A stretch of DNA of 47,106 bases from positions 1-47,106 of the forward strand of contig NZ_JAEEGC010000050.1 in assembly GCF_019207025.1 (NCBI RefSeq). Reading direction: 5' to 3'. Source of the DNA: Clostridium thailandense (lineage in GTDB: Bacteria > Bacillota > Clostridia > Clostridiales > Clostridiaceae). A model generated the notes under the pieces. That model saw only the letters and a program-made list of their open reading frames with translations. It was not told the origin of the DNA and ran no database searches. Positions 7,816-16,059 of the stretch are shown here, piece after piece (position 1 is the stretch's first letter; each line of letters begins with the position of its first letter). A program made the translations under genes and the position numbers.

Positions 7816-8355
7816 ATGATTTATTCGACACGTTATTCATCACCAATAGGTTCAATACTATTAGCAAGTAATGGTGAAAGCCTTATGGCTCTGTGGTTAG
7901 AGGGGCAAAAGTACTTTGGTTCCACTATAAAGGAAGAAATGGTTGAAAAATCTGATTTGCCAATATTTTGTAATACGAAGAATTGGTTAGACAGATATTT
8001 TGATGGGCAAAAGCCAGCTATTTCTGAATTATCCATAGCCCCTAATGGTGGAACATTTCGTAAAGCTGTATGGGATATTCTATGCGAAATTCCATATGGT
8101 GAATATATAACTTATGGCGAAATTGCAAAAATTGTAGCAACTCGGATGAACAAGGAACGCATGTCCAGCCAAGCCGTTGGCGGAGCTGTGGGACATAATC
8201 CAATCTCTATTATTATTCCTTGCCATCGAGTCGTAGGAAAAAATGGCAGCCTGACAGGTTATGCTGGCGGTTTAGATAAGAAGATTAAATTGCTTGAATT
8301 AGAAGGTGTAGATATGTCTAAGTTGTTTAGGCCGACTAAGGGTACTGCACTCTAA
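7816..8355 (+). CDS. ogt: Methylated-DNA--protein-cysteine methyltransferase
   Basis: This enzyme repairs O6-alkylguanine by irreversible transfer of the alkyl group to its own cysteine. In 179 aa it has the N-terminal ribonuclease-like fold, then GTFRKAVWDILCEIPYGEYITYGEIA, the recognition helix SSQAVGGAVGHNPISIIIPCHRV with the acceptor Cys in PCHRV, and GLDKKIKLLELEG. ATG follows GGAGGAG. It is monocistronic and convergent with porB. The length fits Ogt-type, not Ada-fused, enzymes. Confidence 0.95.
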   Translation: MIYSTRYSSPIGSILLASNGESLMALWLEGQKYFGSTIKEEMVEKSDLPIFCNTKNWLDRYFDGQKPAISELSIAPNGGTFRKAVWDILCEIPYGEYITYGEIAKIVATRMNKERMSSQAVGGAVGHNPISIIIPCHRVVGKNGSLTGYAGGLDKKIKLLELEGVDMSKLFRPTKGTAL

Positions 8356-8413
8356 TATAATTAAAAATCAGGAAAATAAAAAAGTTGTTTCATTAGAAAT
8401 AAATATATTTTAC

Positions 8414-8443
8414 AGACTGCTTTCAGCATTATGAAAGCAGTCT
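8414..8443. terminator. Hairpin between ogt and porB
   Basis: Perfect 12-bp arms AGACTGCTTTCA / TGAAAGCAGTCT surround a 6-nt loop between convergent genes. No strong T-run follows on either side (GTAAAATATATTTA on the minus strand), so it is a likely but imperfect shared terminator. Confidence 0.55.
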
Positions 8444-8520
8444 AGTGAGAAATAATCGAAGAAATTTTTCTTGAGACTTATGAGTTTAATAAAACATTTT
8501 CAAACCTCTTTTAAATTGAT

Positions 8521-9462
8521 TTATTCTACTTTTTCTCCACATCTAATTAAAAGTTCATTCCACTTTTTATCAACATTTGCTTGTATATCAGCAATCATAT
8601 GCTCATTGCCCTTTTTAAACAAATGTTTAAATCTTCCCTGTGGTTTTAAGAACTCTTCAATTGGAAGCTTCTTCTTTGGCTTATAGGAAAGTTTCCATTC
8701 ACCATTGATAACCTCAAATAAAGGCCAATAGCAAGTTTCAACCGCTAGCTTACAAATCTCCATAATATCTTCTGCATTATATCTCCATCCACGAGGACAT
8801 GGAGCCATTACATTAAGAAATGCTGGACCTTTTGTATAAATAGCTTTTTCAGCTTTTTCATGAAGATCTTTAAAGTTTCCTATAAAAGTTGTTTGAGCCA
8901 CATAAGGAATTTCATGAGCTGCCATAACCTGTGTTAAATCTTTTCTAAACTGCTGCTTTCCTGAGCTTTCTTTACCTAAAGGTGTTGTTGTAGTATCAGC
9001 ATACTTTGGTGTAGCAGAGGATCTCTGAATACCAGTATTCATATATGCTCCATTGTCATAACAAACATAAACCATGTCATGACCTCTTTCCATAGCTCCA
9101 GAAAGGGATTGGAAACCTATATCATAAGTACCACCATCTCCACCAAAAGCGATGAATTTATGATTTTCTTTAAGTTTTCCTTTTCTTTTTAAGGCATTAT
9201 ATGCTGCTTCTACACCACCTATAGTTGCTCCTGCATTTTCAAAGGCATTATGTATAAAAGAATCCTTCCATGCTGTATAAGGATATAGGTTAGTTGAAAC
9301 CTCAAGACAACCTGTTGCACTTCCAATAATTGCATGATCTTCTGCTTTAAGTGCTCTAAGTACTCCTCTAACAGCTATAGGAGCACCACATCCAGCACAC
9401 ATTCTATGACCACCAGTTAATCTTTCCGGTTTATTCATTTCTTCTTTAAAATTATAACTCAT
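8521..9462 (-). CDS. porB: 2-oxoacid (pyruvate):ferredoxin oxidoreductase, beta subunit
   Basis: This thiamine-diphosphate subunit (313 aa) of the four-subunit enzyme oxidises pyruvate to acetyl-CoA, CO2 and reduced ferredoxin. HRMCAGCGAPIA (about 19-30) gives two cluster cysteines, CLEV and CPRGWRY give further ones. The TPP block is GGDGGTYDIGF followed by YDNGAYMNTGIQRSS ATP. ATG 9462 follows AGGAGGTGC. It is last in porGDAB, 14 nt after porA. Sequence alone does not exclude a branched 2-oxoacid substrate, but the order and motifs match pyruvate enzymes. Confidence 0.92.
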   Translation of the reverse strand: MSYNFKEEMNKPERLTGGHRMCAGCGAPIAVRGVLRALKAEDHAIIGSATGCLEVSTNLYPYTAWKDSFIHNAFENAGATIGGVEAAYNALKRKGKLKENHKFIAFGGDGGTYDIGFQSLSGAMERGHDMVYVCYDNGAYMNTGIQRSSATPKYADTTTTPLGKESSGKQQFRKDLTQVMAAHEIPYVAQTTFIGNFKDLHEKAEKAIYTKGPAFLNVMAPCPRGWRYNAEDIMEICKLAVETCYWPLFEVINGEWKLSYKPKKKLPIEEFLKPQGRFKHLFKKGNEHMIADIQANVDKKWNELLIRCGEKVE

Positions 9463-9476
9463 TATCGTAGCACCTC

Positions 9477-10658
9477 CTATTCTCTAACACTCAAATATTT
9501 ATATACTTCATTAACTTGTCCATCTTTTAATATCTGGAATAAATCCTCATAAACAGTGGCAATATCACTTGTTCTTACATCTCTTCCACCAAGACCGTAA
9601 ATGTAGTTTATCATCATAGGTCTTTCTTTAACATCATAAAGAGCAGATCTTACTTCTGCAAATAGTGGTCCACCTGCTGCTGAGAAACCTTCTGCTTTAT
9701 CCATTACAGCAATTGCCTTAACATGCTTTAGTGCATCTGCAATTTCTTCCATAGGGAATGGTCTGAAAACTCTTATTTTTAACATTCCAACTTTTTTGCC
9801 TTCAGCTCTCATTGCATCTATAGTAGCTCTTGCAGTTCCTGCTGTAGAATTTATAACTACAATTGCATACTCTGCATCTTCTAGTCTATATGTATCAAAT
9901 AATCCATATTTTCTACCTGTCATCTTTTCAAATTCTTCCGCTACTTGAAGAATAACATTTTTAGCGTTCTTCATACCTTCTGCTTGATTTCTTTTATGCT
10001 CTATATAATAAGCAGCTGTATCATATGGTCCAACTGAAATTGGTCTTTTAACATTTAGCATATAATCTTCTGGTTCGTATTCACCTACAAAGGCTTTAAC
10101 TTTATCATCTTCAATTAGCTCTATGTTTTCTACTGCATGGCTTGTTATAAATCCATCTTGACATATCATTACTGGTAATAAAACATCTTTATGTTCACCA
10201 ATTCTAACACTTTGTATAAAATTATCATAAGCTTCTTGATTAGTTTCGCTGTAAATTTGAATCCAACCAGTGTCTCTAGCTCCCATAGAATCACTATGAT
10301 CATTATTTATATTAATAGGTCCTGTAAGAGCACGATTAACACAAGCTAATGTAATTGGTAATCTAGATGATGCTGCTACATATAACATTTCCCACATTAA
10401 TGCAAGACCACAAGAAGATGTAGCAGTCATTGTTCTTGCGCCTGCTGCTTGTGAACCTATACAAGCAGACATTGCACTATGCTCTGATTCCACAGGTACA
10501 TATTCAGTTTCTACTTGTCCATTAGCAACATATTGTGAAAAATATTGTGGTATTTCTGTTGAAGGTGTTATAGGAAAAGCCGCCACAACATCTGGGTTTA
10601 TTTGTTTCATAGCTATAGCAACAGCTTCATTACCAGATAATCTTTCTCGAATAGCCAT
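9477..10658 (-). CDS. porA: 2-oxoacid (pyruvate):ferredoxin oxidoreductase, alpha subunit
   Basis: The alpha subunit (393 aa) carries the pyrimidine-binding half of the TPP site. It shows GNEAVAIAMKQINPDVVAAFPITPSTEIP near the start, ESEHSAMSACIGSQAAGARTMTATSS (with the catalytic-region Glu and the TSS turn) and HSDSMGARDTGWIQ. The C-terminal part carries domain II (VGMLKIRVFRPFP). The start follows GAGGAGTGATATA. It sits between porD (12 nt) and porB (14 nt) as one transcription unit. Confidence 0.93.
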   Translation of the reverse strand: MAIRERLSGNEAVAIAMKQINPDVVAAFPITPSTEIPQYFSQYVANGQVETEYVPVESEHSAMSACIGSQAAGARTMTATSSCGLALMWEMLYVAASSRLPITLACVNRALTGPININNDHSDSMGARDTGWIQIYSETNQEAYDNFIQSVRIGEHKDVLLPVMICQDGFITSHAVENIELIEDDKVKAFVGEYEPEDYMLNVKRPISVGPYDTAAYYIEHKRNQAEGMKNAKNVILQVAEEFEKMTGRKYGLFDTYRLEDAEYAIVVINSTAGTARATIDAMRAEGKKVGMLKIRVFRPFPMEEIADALKHVKAIAVMDKAEGFSAAGGPLFAEVRSALYDVKERPMMINYIYGLGGRDVRTSDIATVYEDLFQILKDGQVNEVYKYLSVRE

Positions 10659-10670
10659 TATATCACTCCT

Positions 10671-10979
10671 CTACTTTTCATCCTTAATAAAATCAATTGC
10701 ATCAAAAGGACATGCTTTCACGCAAATGCCGCAACCTTTACAATGCTTAAAATCAAATTCTCCGCGAACCCCGTCTTTAACTGGAATGGAACTGTCTGGA
10801 CATACTGGTGCACAAAGCAAGCATTGCTTACATTTATCAACTTTAAAAACAGGCTTCATTGATCTCCAATCACCAGTGTTAAAGTTTTCTGCACTACCAC
10901 TTTCATATATTACACCACCTGGAGTTATATCCTTCCATGTGATACTTTCATTAATTATTTTTCCTTCTTTATTTCTCAT
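10671..10979 (-). CDS. porD: 2-oxoacid:ferredoxin oxidoreductase, delta (ferredoxin) subunit
   Basis: This 102-aa subunit has two 4Fe-4S signatures, CKQCLLCAPVCP (about 50-61) and CKGCGICVKACP (about 79-90). It passes electrons from the TPP site to external ferredoxin. Its ATG overlaps the porG stop (ATGA), implying translational coupling. The N-terminal half carries the typical SWKDITPGGVI..GSAENFNTGDWRSMKPV segment. Confidence 0.94.
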   Translation of the reverse strand: MRNKEGKIINESITWKDITPGGVIYESGSAENFNTGDWRSMKPVFKVDKCKQCLLCAPVCPDSSIPVKDGVRGEFDFKHCKGCGICVKACPFDAIDFIKDEK

Positions 10980-11554
10980 ATTCCCTTCACCTCCTCCATT
11001 GATCTTTTTAATGCTTCCATATTTCCCTTAAGTACTTCTGGCTTTGTTGCAAACTTATGAGCAAAGGATGCTTCCATATCTTTTACAAAAGCTTCTTCCT
11101 CCATAATTCCACTTACCTTAACAATAGCACCTAACATTGGAGTATTAGGGAAGTTTTTACCTAAAGTTTCTTCAGAAATTTTCCCTGCAGCTATAGTACA
11201 AACCTTACCTTTATAACCTCTTAGGGAACTCTTTATATCTTCTGGAGATTTTTCTGTGTTTATAACAATTGCGCCTTCTTCTTTAAGTCCTGCTGTAACA
11301 TCAATGGATTCTAATAATGATTCATCAACTACAACTACATAATCTGGCTCATAGATGTTAGAATGTACTGTTATTTTTTCCGTACTTATTCTGTTATAGG
11401 CAGTAATTGGTGCCCCCATTCTCTCTGGACCATATTCAGGAAATCCCTGAACGTAACAACCTGTATTAAAGGCAGCATCTGCTAGTAACAATGATGCGGT
11501 TTTAGCTCCTTGGCCACCGCGGCCATGCCAACGAATTTCAGTTAATTTAGACAT
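10976..11554 (-). CDS. porG: 2-oxoacid:ferredoxin oxidoreductase, gamma subunit
   Basis: The gamma subunit (192 aa) begins EIRWHGRGGQGAKTAS, the family signature, followed by GPERMGAPITAYNRIS. It forms the CoA-handling part of the complex. It is the first gene of the operon, with AAGGAGG before the ATG and a sigma-54 promoter about 40 nt upstream. Most clostridia rely on single-chain PFOR, so this four-part enzyme may be an additional, conditionally used one. Confidence 0.93.
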   Translation of the reverse strand: MSKLTEIRWHGRGGQGAKTASLLLADAAFNTGCYVQGFPEYGPERMGAPITAYNRISTEKITVHSNIYEPDYVVVVDESLLESIDVTAGLKEEGAIVINTEKSPEDIKSSLRGYKGKVCTIAAGKISEETLGKNFPNTPMLGAIVKVSGIMEEEAFVKDMEASFAHKFATKPEVLKGNMEALKRSMEEVKGI

Positions 11555-11589
11555 TTTAAATCCTCCTTTACTACTTTACTAATTGTTTA

Positions 11590-11605
11590 AGCAATTGCCA
11601 TGCCA
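11590..11605 (-). promoter_or_regulatory. Sigma-54 (-24/-12) promoter of porGDAB
   Basis: On the minus strand TGGCATGGCAATTGCT matches the consensus TGGCAYG-N4-TTGCW at every defined position. It lies about 35 nt upstream of the porG ATG, directly facing the divergent PAS-AAA+ activator gene. Sigma-54 itself is not encoded in the window. Confidence 0.85.
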
Positions 11606-11668
11606 AAGAATAAATTTCTCATTTTTCTTATGTTTTACTTAGACTTTATGTCAATTTGTTAGAATAAA

Positions 11669-11706
11669 TGTTATAATCAGTGTTATAATGAAGAATAATG
11701 TTATAA
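11669..11706. promoter_or_regulatory. Triple TGTTATAA repeat, candidate activator-binding region
   Basis: TGTTATAA occurs at 11669-11676, 11681-11688 and 11699-11706. The outer two are embedded in GAATAAATGTTATAA and GAATAATGTTATAA. They lie 65-115 bp upstream of the -24/-12 site, a normal distance for an enhancer of a sigma-54 activator. They also overlap the likely promoter region of the activator gene (TATAAT-like words), so autoregulation is possible. Confidence 0.45.
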
Positions 11707-11716
11707 AGGTGATATA

Positions 11717-13126
11717 ATGCAATATGAAGATTTAATCAATAATGGTATTTTAAAAGATATACTAAATAGCTGTAATGATGGAATTAATGTTGTCGATATT
11801 AATGGACGGCTTATTTTTGCTAATAATGTATCTGCTTTCTATGTTAATGCACAACCAGAGTTAATGATTGGTAAAATGATCACTGATTTCTATCCCAAAG
11901 CAGTACTGCTCTCTGTACTAAAACATAAACATCCAATTCACGATAAGAAAATACACCAAGTTGGTGATAAAAAATATATGGTAAATTCCTTTCCTATGTT
12001 TATCAAAGGAGAATTTGTTGGCGCTTATTCAATTTTTAAAAGTGTCAATGATATTGATGCACTTAACAAAAAAATAAAGACATTGGAGTTACAGCTTGCA
12101 CTAAGCTCTATTGAATCAGATCCTATGTCGATTATCGGCAATAACGGTTCTCTAGAAAAGGTATTGAAATCTGCCAAAAGAACAGTTGGATCTCTCGCAG
12201 GACCTAGACATTCTATTATAATTGGCGAGTCTGGAACAGGAAAAACCATGCTTGCAAAGATGATTCACAGCTATGCTATTAGACTAGGAGTCCTTGATAA
12301 GAATGCTCCATTTGTAGAAGTCAACTGTGCCCAATATACCAATTCAGATATTGCAGCAGTTGAAATTTTCGGATCTGAACAAGGCGCTTATACTGGATCT
12401 AAGCAGAAAAAAGGACTTTTTGAACAAGCAAGCGGAGGTATACTCTTTTTAGATGAGGCTCATGCCTTAGAACAATATCAAAATATCCTACTAAAAGCAA
12501 TAGAGTCTGGTAAAATAAGACGGGTTGGTGGATGTAAAGAAATCAATGTGGATGTAATTATTGTTGCTGCATCAACTAAAAATCTTAAGGATGAGTTATT
12601 GCCGGAATTGTATCAAAGACTTGCACAATATGAGTTAACTTTGCCTTCACTGTCAGACCGCAGCTTAGACGAAAAACTAGATTTACTTAACCATTTTGTA
12701 AAAAGATATGAAGATGCTGTACTGCGTCATCATAATATTAAGTATAAAGTTATTTTAAGTCCCTTGTGTAAAGATACGCTATTAAAAGTCCATTATCCTA
12801 GAAACATAAGACAGATGAGAGATGTTATAAATTTAAGTATCGATGCCGCTTCTCCTCTTATTTCGGAGATTCATGATGGTGAGGAAATAATAACACAAGT
12901 AGAATTGAAACATTTACCTTTTGAGATCTTTGATGAACATAATTCCAATAAACAAAATACTGTTGAAAACAACGTAATTAATAATCATATTGATAAAATA
13001 ATTAATGATCTTATCCTCCAAGGTTTGGGTCCTAGAAAGATTTCAAGAAAGCTTGAAGAGAAAGGATATAATATTGAATATTATAAGGTTGCTTACCATC
13101 TGAAGAAGAAAAAGAGAAAGTCTTAA
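11717..13126 (+). CDS. Sigma-54-dependent activator (PAS-AAA+), likely por regulator
   Basis: The 469-aa activator has a PAS sensor (about 10-110), then the AAA+ domain. Walker A is GESGTGKTM (about 170-178), the sigma-54 contact loop is GAYTGSK (a GAFTGA variant), and Walker B is LFLDEAH. The C-terminal 45 residues (GPRKISRKLEEKGYNIEYYKV) look like a helix-turn-helix with a very basic end (KKKKRKS). It starts at ATG behind AAAGGTG. It is divergent from porGDAB, whose promoter is of sigma-54 type. Activation of por is therefore a strong inference. The signal read by the PAS domain is unknown. Confidence 0.88.
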   Translation: MQYEDLINNGILKDILNSCNDGINVVDINGRLIFANNVSAFYVNAQPELMIGKMITDFYPKAVLLSVLKHKHPIHDKKIHQVGDKKYMVNSFPMFIKGEFVGAYSIFKSVNDIDALNKKIKTLELQLALSSIESDPMSIIGNNGSLEKVLKSAKRTVGSLAGPRHSIIIGESGTGKTMLAKMIHSYAIRLGVLDKNAPFVEVNCAQYTNSDIAAVEIFGSEQGAYTGSKQKKGLFEQASGGILFLDEAHALEQYQNILLKAIESGKIRRVGGCKEINVDVIIVAASTKNLKDELLPELYQRLAQYELTLPSLSDRSLDEKLDLLNHFVKRYEDAVLRHHNIKYKVILSPLCKDTLLKVHYPRNIRQMRDVINLSIDAASPLISEIHDGEEIITQVELKHLPFEIFDEHNSNKQNTVENNVINNHIDKIINDLILQGLGPRKISRKLEEKGYNIEYYKVAYHLKKKKRKS

Positions 13127-13161
13127 TACAAAATTCATATATAAAAATCCTCAAATACTCT

Positions 13162-13252
13162 AGTAAGGGTGCGTCTAAATTTATTAGATAATCCCTAAAA
13201 TTTTATTTTAAAAATAATGAGCAATGAATTAAAAGCTGATGGCACCCCTACT
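13162..13252. other. Long dyad between convergent genes
   Basis: AGTAAGGGTGC (13162-13172) and GCACCCCTACT (13242-13252) are complementary apart from one base and enclose about 69 nt that itself contains AT-rich dyads. It lies between the por activator and the LytTR regulator stop codons. It could be a shared terminator or a remnant of an unknown repeat. Confidence 0.4.
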
Positions 13253-13253
13253 T

Positions 13254-13997
13254 CTAAAAATTAAATATTTCTTTTAACACCTCATACCTGTCATGTGTTA
13301 GCAGTGCATCTTTATCTGTATTTTTTAGCTTTACTATATATGTCCATCTTCCATAAGGATATATTTTATGAATCATGGAGAGATTTATTATATAAGATTT
13401 ATGACTTCTGAAAAATTGAGTTTTATCTAATCTCTCTTCTAATTCACTTAACCCCTCCGAGGTAATATAGCTATTATCAATAGAGTATATAACCGTATTT
13501 CTATCCTCTCTTTGTATAATAACTATATCTTTCATATCAATAAAACTTATTCCTTCCTTACTTCTAACTAATATTTTTTCCAGGCCTTTTTCATGTCGAA
13601 TAATTTTATACATATTCTCTTCATTCTTGTGTTCATTTAATGTTTTTATACGATTCAAAGTTTGATAAATCCTATCAAGTTTAAAAGGTTTTACAATATA
13701 ATCAAAGGCATAAAGCTGAAAGGCATCAGACATGTACATTTCATATGCCGTTGCAAAAATAATTATTATTTTAGGATTTATATCAATTATTTTTTTAGCA
13801 CACTCTATTCCACTAAGCTTTGGCATTTCTACATCTAAAAATATAACTTCAGGATGTAATTCTTCTACTTTAGAGAGGACAGCTTCCCCATCCTCCGCCT
13901 CTCCAATTAGCTTAAATCCCTCTATTTTTTCAACAGCCTTTCTTAAGACCATTCTCATGCCTTCTTCGTCATCTCCAATTAAGACCTTTAATTCCAA
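13254..13997 (-). CDS. LytTR-family response regulator
   Basis: This is a receiver plus LytTR DNA-binding protein. The receiver carries the acidic pair in LIGDDEE, the phospho-acceptor Asp in IFLDVEMP and the conserved Lys in IVKPF. The LytTR half (about 145-247) contains IVIIQREDRNTVIYS and FFRSHKSYIINL. The frame is open to GTG 14006 (overlapping the previous stop), but TTG 13997, giving MELKVLIGDDEE with GGCGGTGAT upstream, fits better. It closes the NfeD-FloA cluster and presumably partners the kinase at 16060-16926. Confidence 0.88.
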   Translation of the reverse strand: MELKVLIGDDEEGMRMVLRKAVEKIEGFKLIGEAEDGEAVLSKVEELHPEVIFLDVEMPKLSGIECAKKIIDINPKIIIIFATAYEMYMSDAFQLYAFDYIVKPFKLDRIYQTLNRIKTLNEHKNEENMYKIIRHEKGLEKILVRSKEGISFIDMKDIVIIQREDRNTVIYSIDNSYITSEGLSELEERLDKTQFFRSHKSYIINLSMIHKIYPYGRWTYIVKLKNTDKDALLTHDRYEVLKEIFNF

Positions 13998-14002
13998 TAA
14001 TA

Positions 14003-14365
14003 TCACCGCCTTCTTCTTTTTGCCTTTGGCTCTCCTAAGATCTCTGTATAAACTATTGCTTTCATAAGGTCTTCTTCTGCAAAATCAATATTAAAAAAAC
14101 TTTCATTGTCACATATATCTCTTTTGGTTAAGGTATCTTCTTTATTATAATTTGGTTCTGCACTTTGTTCTAAGGATTCATCTAAATCTCTATTTACATT
14201 TGATGCTTTACTTGTCTTATAGTTCTCATACTTTTGTCTGACATCTAAATCATTAATATTTGAGCCGATATTCGCAATTTTTTTATTAAAATCTACCATA
14301 GAATCTATAAAACCATTTTTTAGCACCTTCATTATAAATTCTATGGGGCCATCAATTTTAATCAT
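14003..14365 (-). CDS. Uncharacterised 120-aa protein of the floA cluster
   Basis: I recognise no domain. The first 30 residues are amphipathic (IEFIMKVLKNGFIDSMVDF), the middle is Asn/Asp/Lys-rich and probably disordered. A conserved-looking end (DLMKAIVYTEILGEPKAKRRRR) finishes in four arginines. ATG follows AAAGGAG. It starts 6 nt after floA and runs into the response regulator start, so it is firmly inside the operon. The basic tail could contact membrane phospholipids or nucleic acid, but that is speculation. Confidence 0.75.
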   Translation of the reverse strand: MIKIDGPIEFIMKVLKNGFIDSMVDFNKKIANIGSNINDLDVRQKYENYKTSKASNVNRDLDESLEQSAEPNYNKEDTLTKRDICDNESFFNIDFAEEDLMKAIVYTEILGEPKAKRRRR

Positions 14366-14371
14366 AATTTT

Positions 14372-15364
14372 CTACTCCTTTGTATTACTAGAAGTACCAT
14401 AAGAATTCTTCTGGTTCTTTGTCTTTCCAGCTTTAGAAATAGACTCCCTCATCTTTGTATCTGATATGATATTTTGCATATCATAGTAATCCATTACTCC
14501 TAATTTTCCTTCTCTTAGTGCTGTGGCCATTGCTCTTGGTATTTCAGCTTCTGCTTCCACAACGGCAGCTCTCATCTCTTGCTCTTTTGCAACTGCCATT
14601 GCTCTTCTTTCTTCCGCCTTTGCTTGTGCAATATTCTTGTCTGCTTCAGCCTGCAGTGTTTGAAGTTGAGCTCCTATATTTCTTCCAACATCTACGTCTG
14701 CAATATCTATTGATAATATCTCGAAAGCAGTACCTGCATCTAGCCCTTTAGCTAATACTGTTTTTGATATAGCATCTGGATTAGCTAAAACTTCTTTATG
14801 AGAAACTGAAGTACCAACTGTAGTTACGATACCCTCTGCAACTCTTGCAAGAACTGTTGCCTCTCCAGCTCCACCTATAAGTCTATCTAAATTAGCCCTT
14901 ACTGTTACTCTTGCTTTTGCTAAGAGCTCAATTCCATCCTTAGCAACTCCCGATACATTAGGTGTTTCAATAACTCTTGGATTAACGCTCATTTTCACAG
15001 CTTCAAGTACATCCCTACCTGCAAGGTCAATTGCTGCTGCCCTTTCAAAAGGCAACTGAAAGTCTGCTCTATGAGCTGCAATAAGTGCATCCACTACCTG
15101 ATCTACATTTCCACCTGCTAAATAATGAGCTTCTAATTCATTTACGCTTATTTCCAATCCTGCCTTTGTGGCTTTAATTAGTGGAAAAAGAATCTTTTTT
15201 GGTGGAACTCTTCTAAGTCTCATTCCCACCAAGTTAAAAATGTTGACCCTTACATTTGCGGCTAAAGCTGAAATCCATAACCCGACAGGTACAAAGGTTA
15301 AAAATAGAGCCAGAAAAGTAGCTATACCGCCTAAAATTATTACAACTAGAATTGCATTATTCAT
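14372..15364 (-). CDS. floA: Flotillin-like protein FloA
   Basis: This membrane scaffold protein organises functional membrane microdomains. The 330 aa comprise a short N-terminal membrane hairpin (about 5-35), an SPFH/PHB-like domain with [19 protein letters not shown] and [21 protein letters not shown], and a coiled-coil Ala/Glu-rich tail (about 225-290, [23 protein letters not shown]). It is very close to Bacillus YqfA/FloA in layout and length. ATG is behind GGGAGG. It follows nfeD as in many Firmicutes. Confidence 0.95.
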   Translation of the reverse strand: MNNAILVVIILGGIATFLALFLTFVPVGLWISALAANVRVNIFNLVGMRLRRVPPKKILFPLIKATKAGLEISVNELEAHYLAGGNVDQVVDALIAAHRADFQLPFERAAAIDLAGRDVLEAVKMSVNPRVIETPNVSGVAKDGIELLAKARVTVRANLDRLIGGAGEATVLARVAEGIVTTVGTSVSHKEVLANPDAISKTVLAKGLDAGTAFEILSIDIADVDVGRNIGAQLQTLQAEADKNIAQAKAEERRAMAVAKEQEMRAAVVEAEAEIPRAMATALREGKLGVMDYYDMQNIISDTKMRESISKAGKTKNQKNSYGTSSNTKE

Positions 15365-15416
15365 AATATTATTCCTCCCTATGAGTAAGACTCATCTTTT
15401 ACTTTTAATAATTCAT

Positions 15417-15917
15417 TTACTCTATTTGTCTAACAACAATTCTTCTTCCTTCGACTTTTATAATTTTTACTTTTTTATCCTTCGAAATAAACTCTCCCTC
15501 TGAAACTACATCCAGCTTTATTCCATTAAATTCTGCTATGCCAGCTGGTCTTAAAATTGTAATGGTAATTCCCTCCTGATCTATAAAATATTTAAGGTCT
15601 TCTGTGCCTGTATATCCTGCCTCTTTCTTTTGAGTCTCATGCAAAATTAAAATTTTTGAAAGTCTGCCCTTAGTTGCAGATTTTAAAACCAAAGTAAGTG
15701 CTATTCCGAGTACCGAAATAATAACAGCAAGTAAAATTAATACCTCCATCACGCTTGTAGCTGTTAGTATTACTCCAATAATAAGAAGTATTCCTCCCGA
15801 AATTCCCGGAAATCCAAAACCAGGATGAAACATTTCTACAATTACTAACAAAAATCCAAAACCAAAACACAAAAATGCAATCCAACTTATACTAGATAAA
15901 AAATTTACCAACTCCAA
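15417..15917 (-). CDS. NfeD-family membrane protein
   Basis: This short NfeD (166 aa) has hydrophobic helices at about 8-27, 35-55 and 57-78, with the family turn MFHPGFGFPGISGG. A C-terminal OB-fold (about 100-165: AGYTGTEDL, GIAEFNGIKLDVVSEGEFI) follows. It is the usual partner of flotillins. The start is TTG, with AGGAGG nine bases upstream, in the absence of an ATG at that position. It lacks the ClpP-like protease domain of long NfeD proteins. Confidence 0.88.
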   Translation of the reverse strand: MELVNFLSSISWIAFLCFGFGFLLVIVEMFHPGFGFPGISGGILLIIGVILTATSVMEVLILLAVIISVLGIALTLVLKSATKGRLSKILILHETQKKEAGYTGTEDLKYFIDQEGITITILRPAGIAEFNGIKLDVVSEGEFISKDKKVKIIKVEGRRIVVRQIE

Positions 15918-16059
15918 GCACCGTCACCTCCTTAAATCATATATTCTTCTTGATATTATAATACCTCTTTTTTGTTTTAACATTAATACATAACTGTTAA
16001 GATATACATACCCTTGTCCAAAATGTCGTATTTTAAGTTTATCTGGTGAGGATCTCTGT

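Noticed and set aside
15670..15885. 71-aa cysteine/tryptophan-rich frame overlapping nfeD
   Set aside because: Alternative frame of nfeD with no ribosome site; nfeD has clear family features.
16019..16052. Possible decayed end of the palindromic repeat (CGTATTTTAAGTTTATCTGG) between the kinase and nfeD
   Set aside because: Similarity to the family end is too weak to separate from chance in AT-rich DNA, and no partner end is visible.
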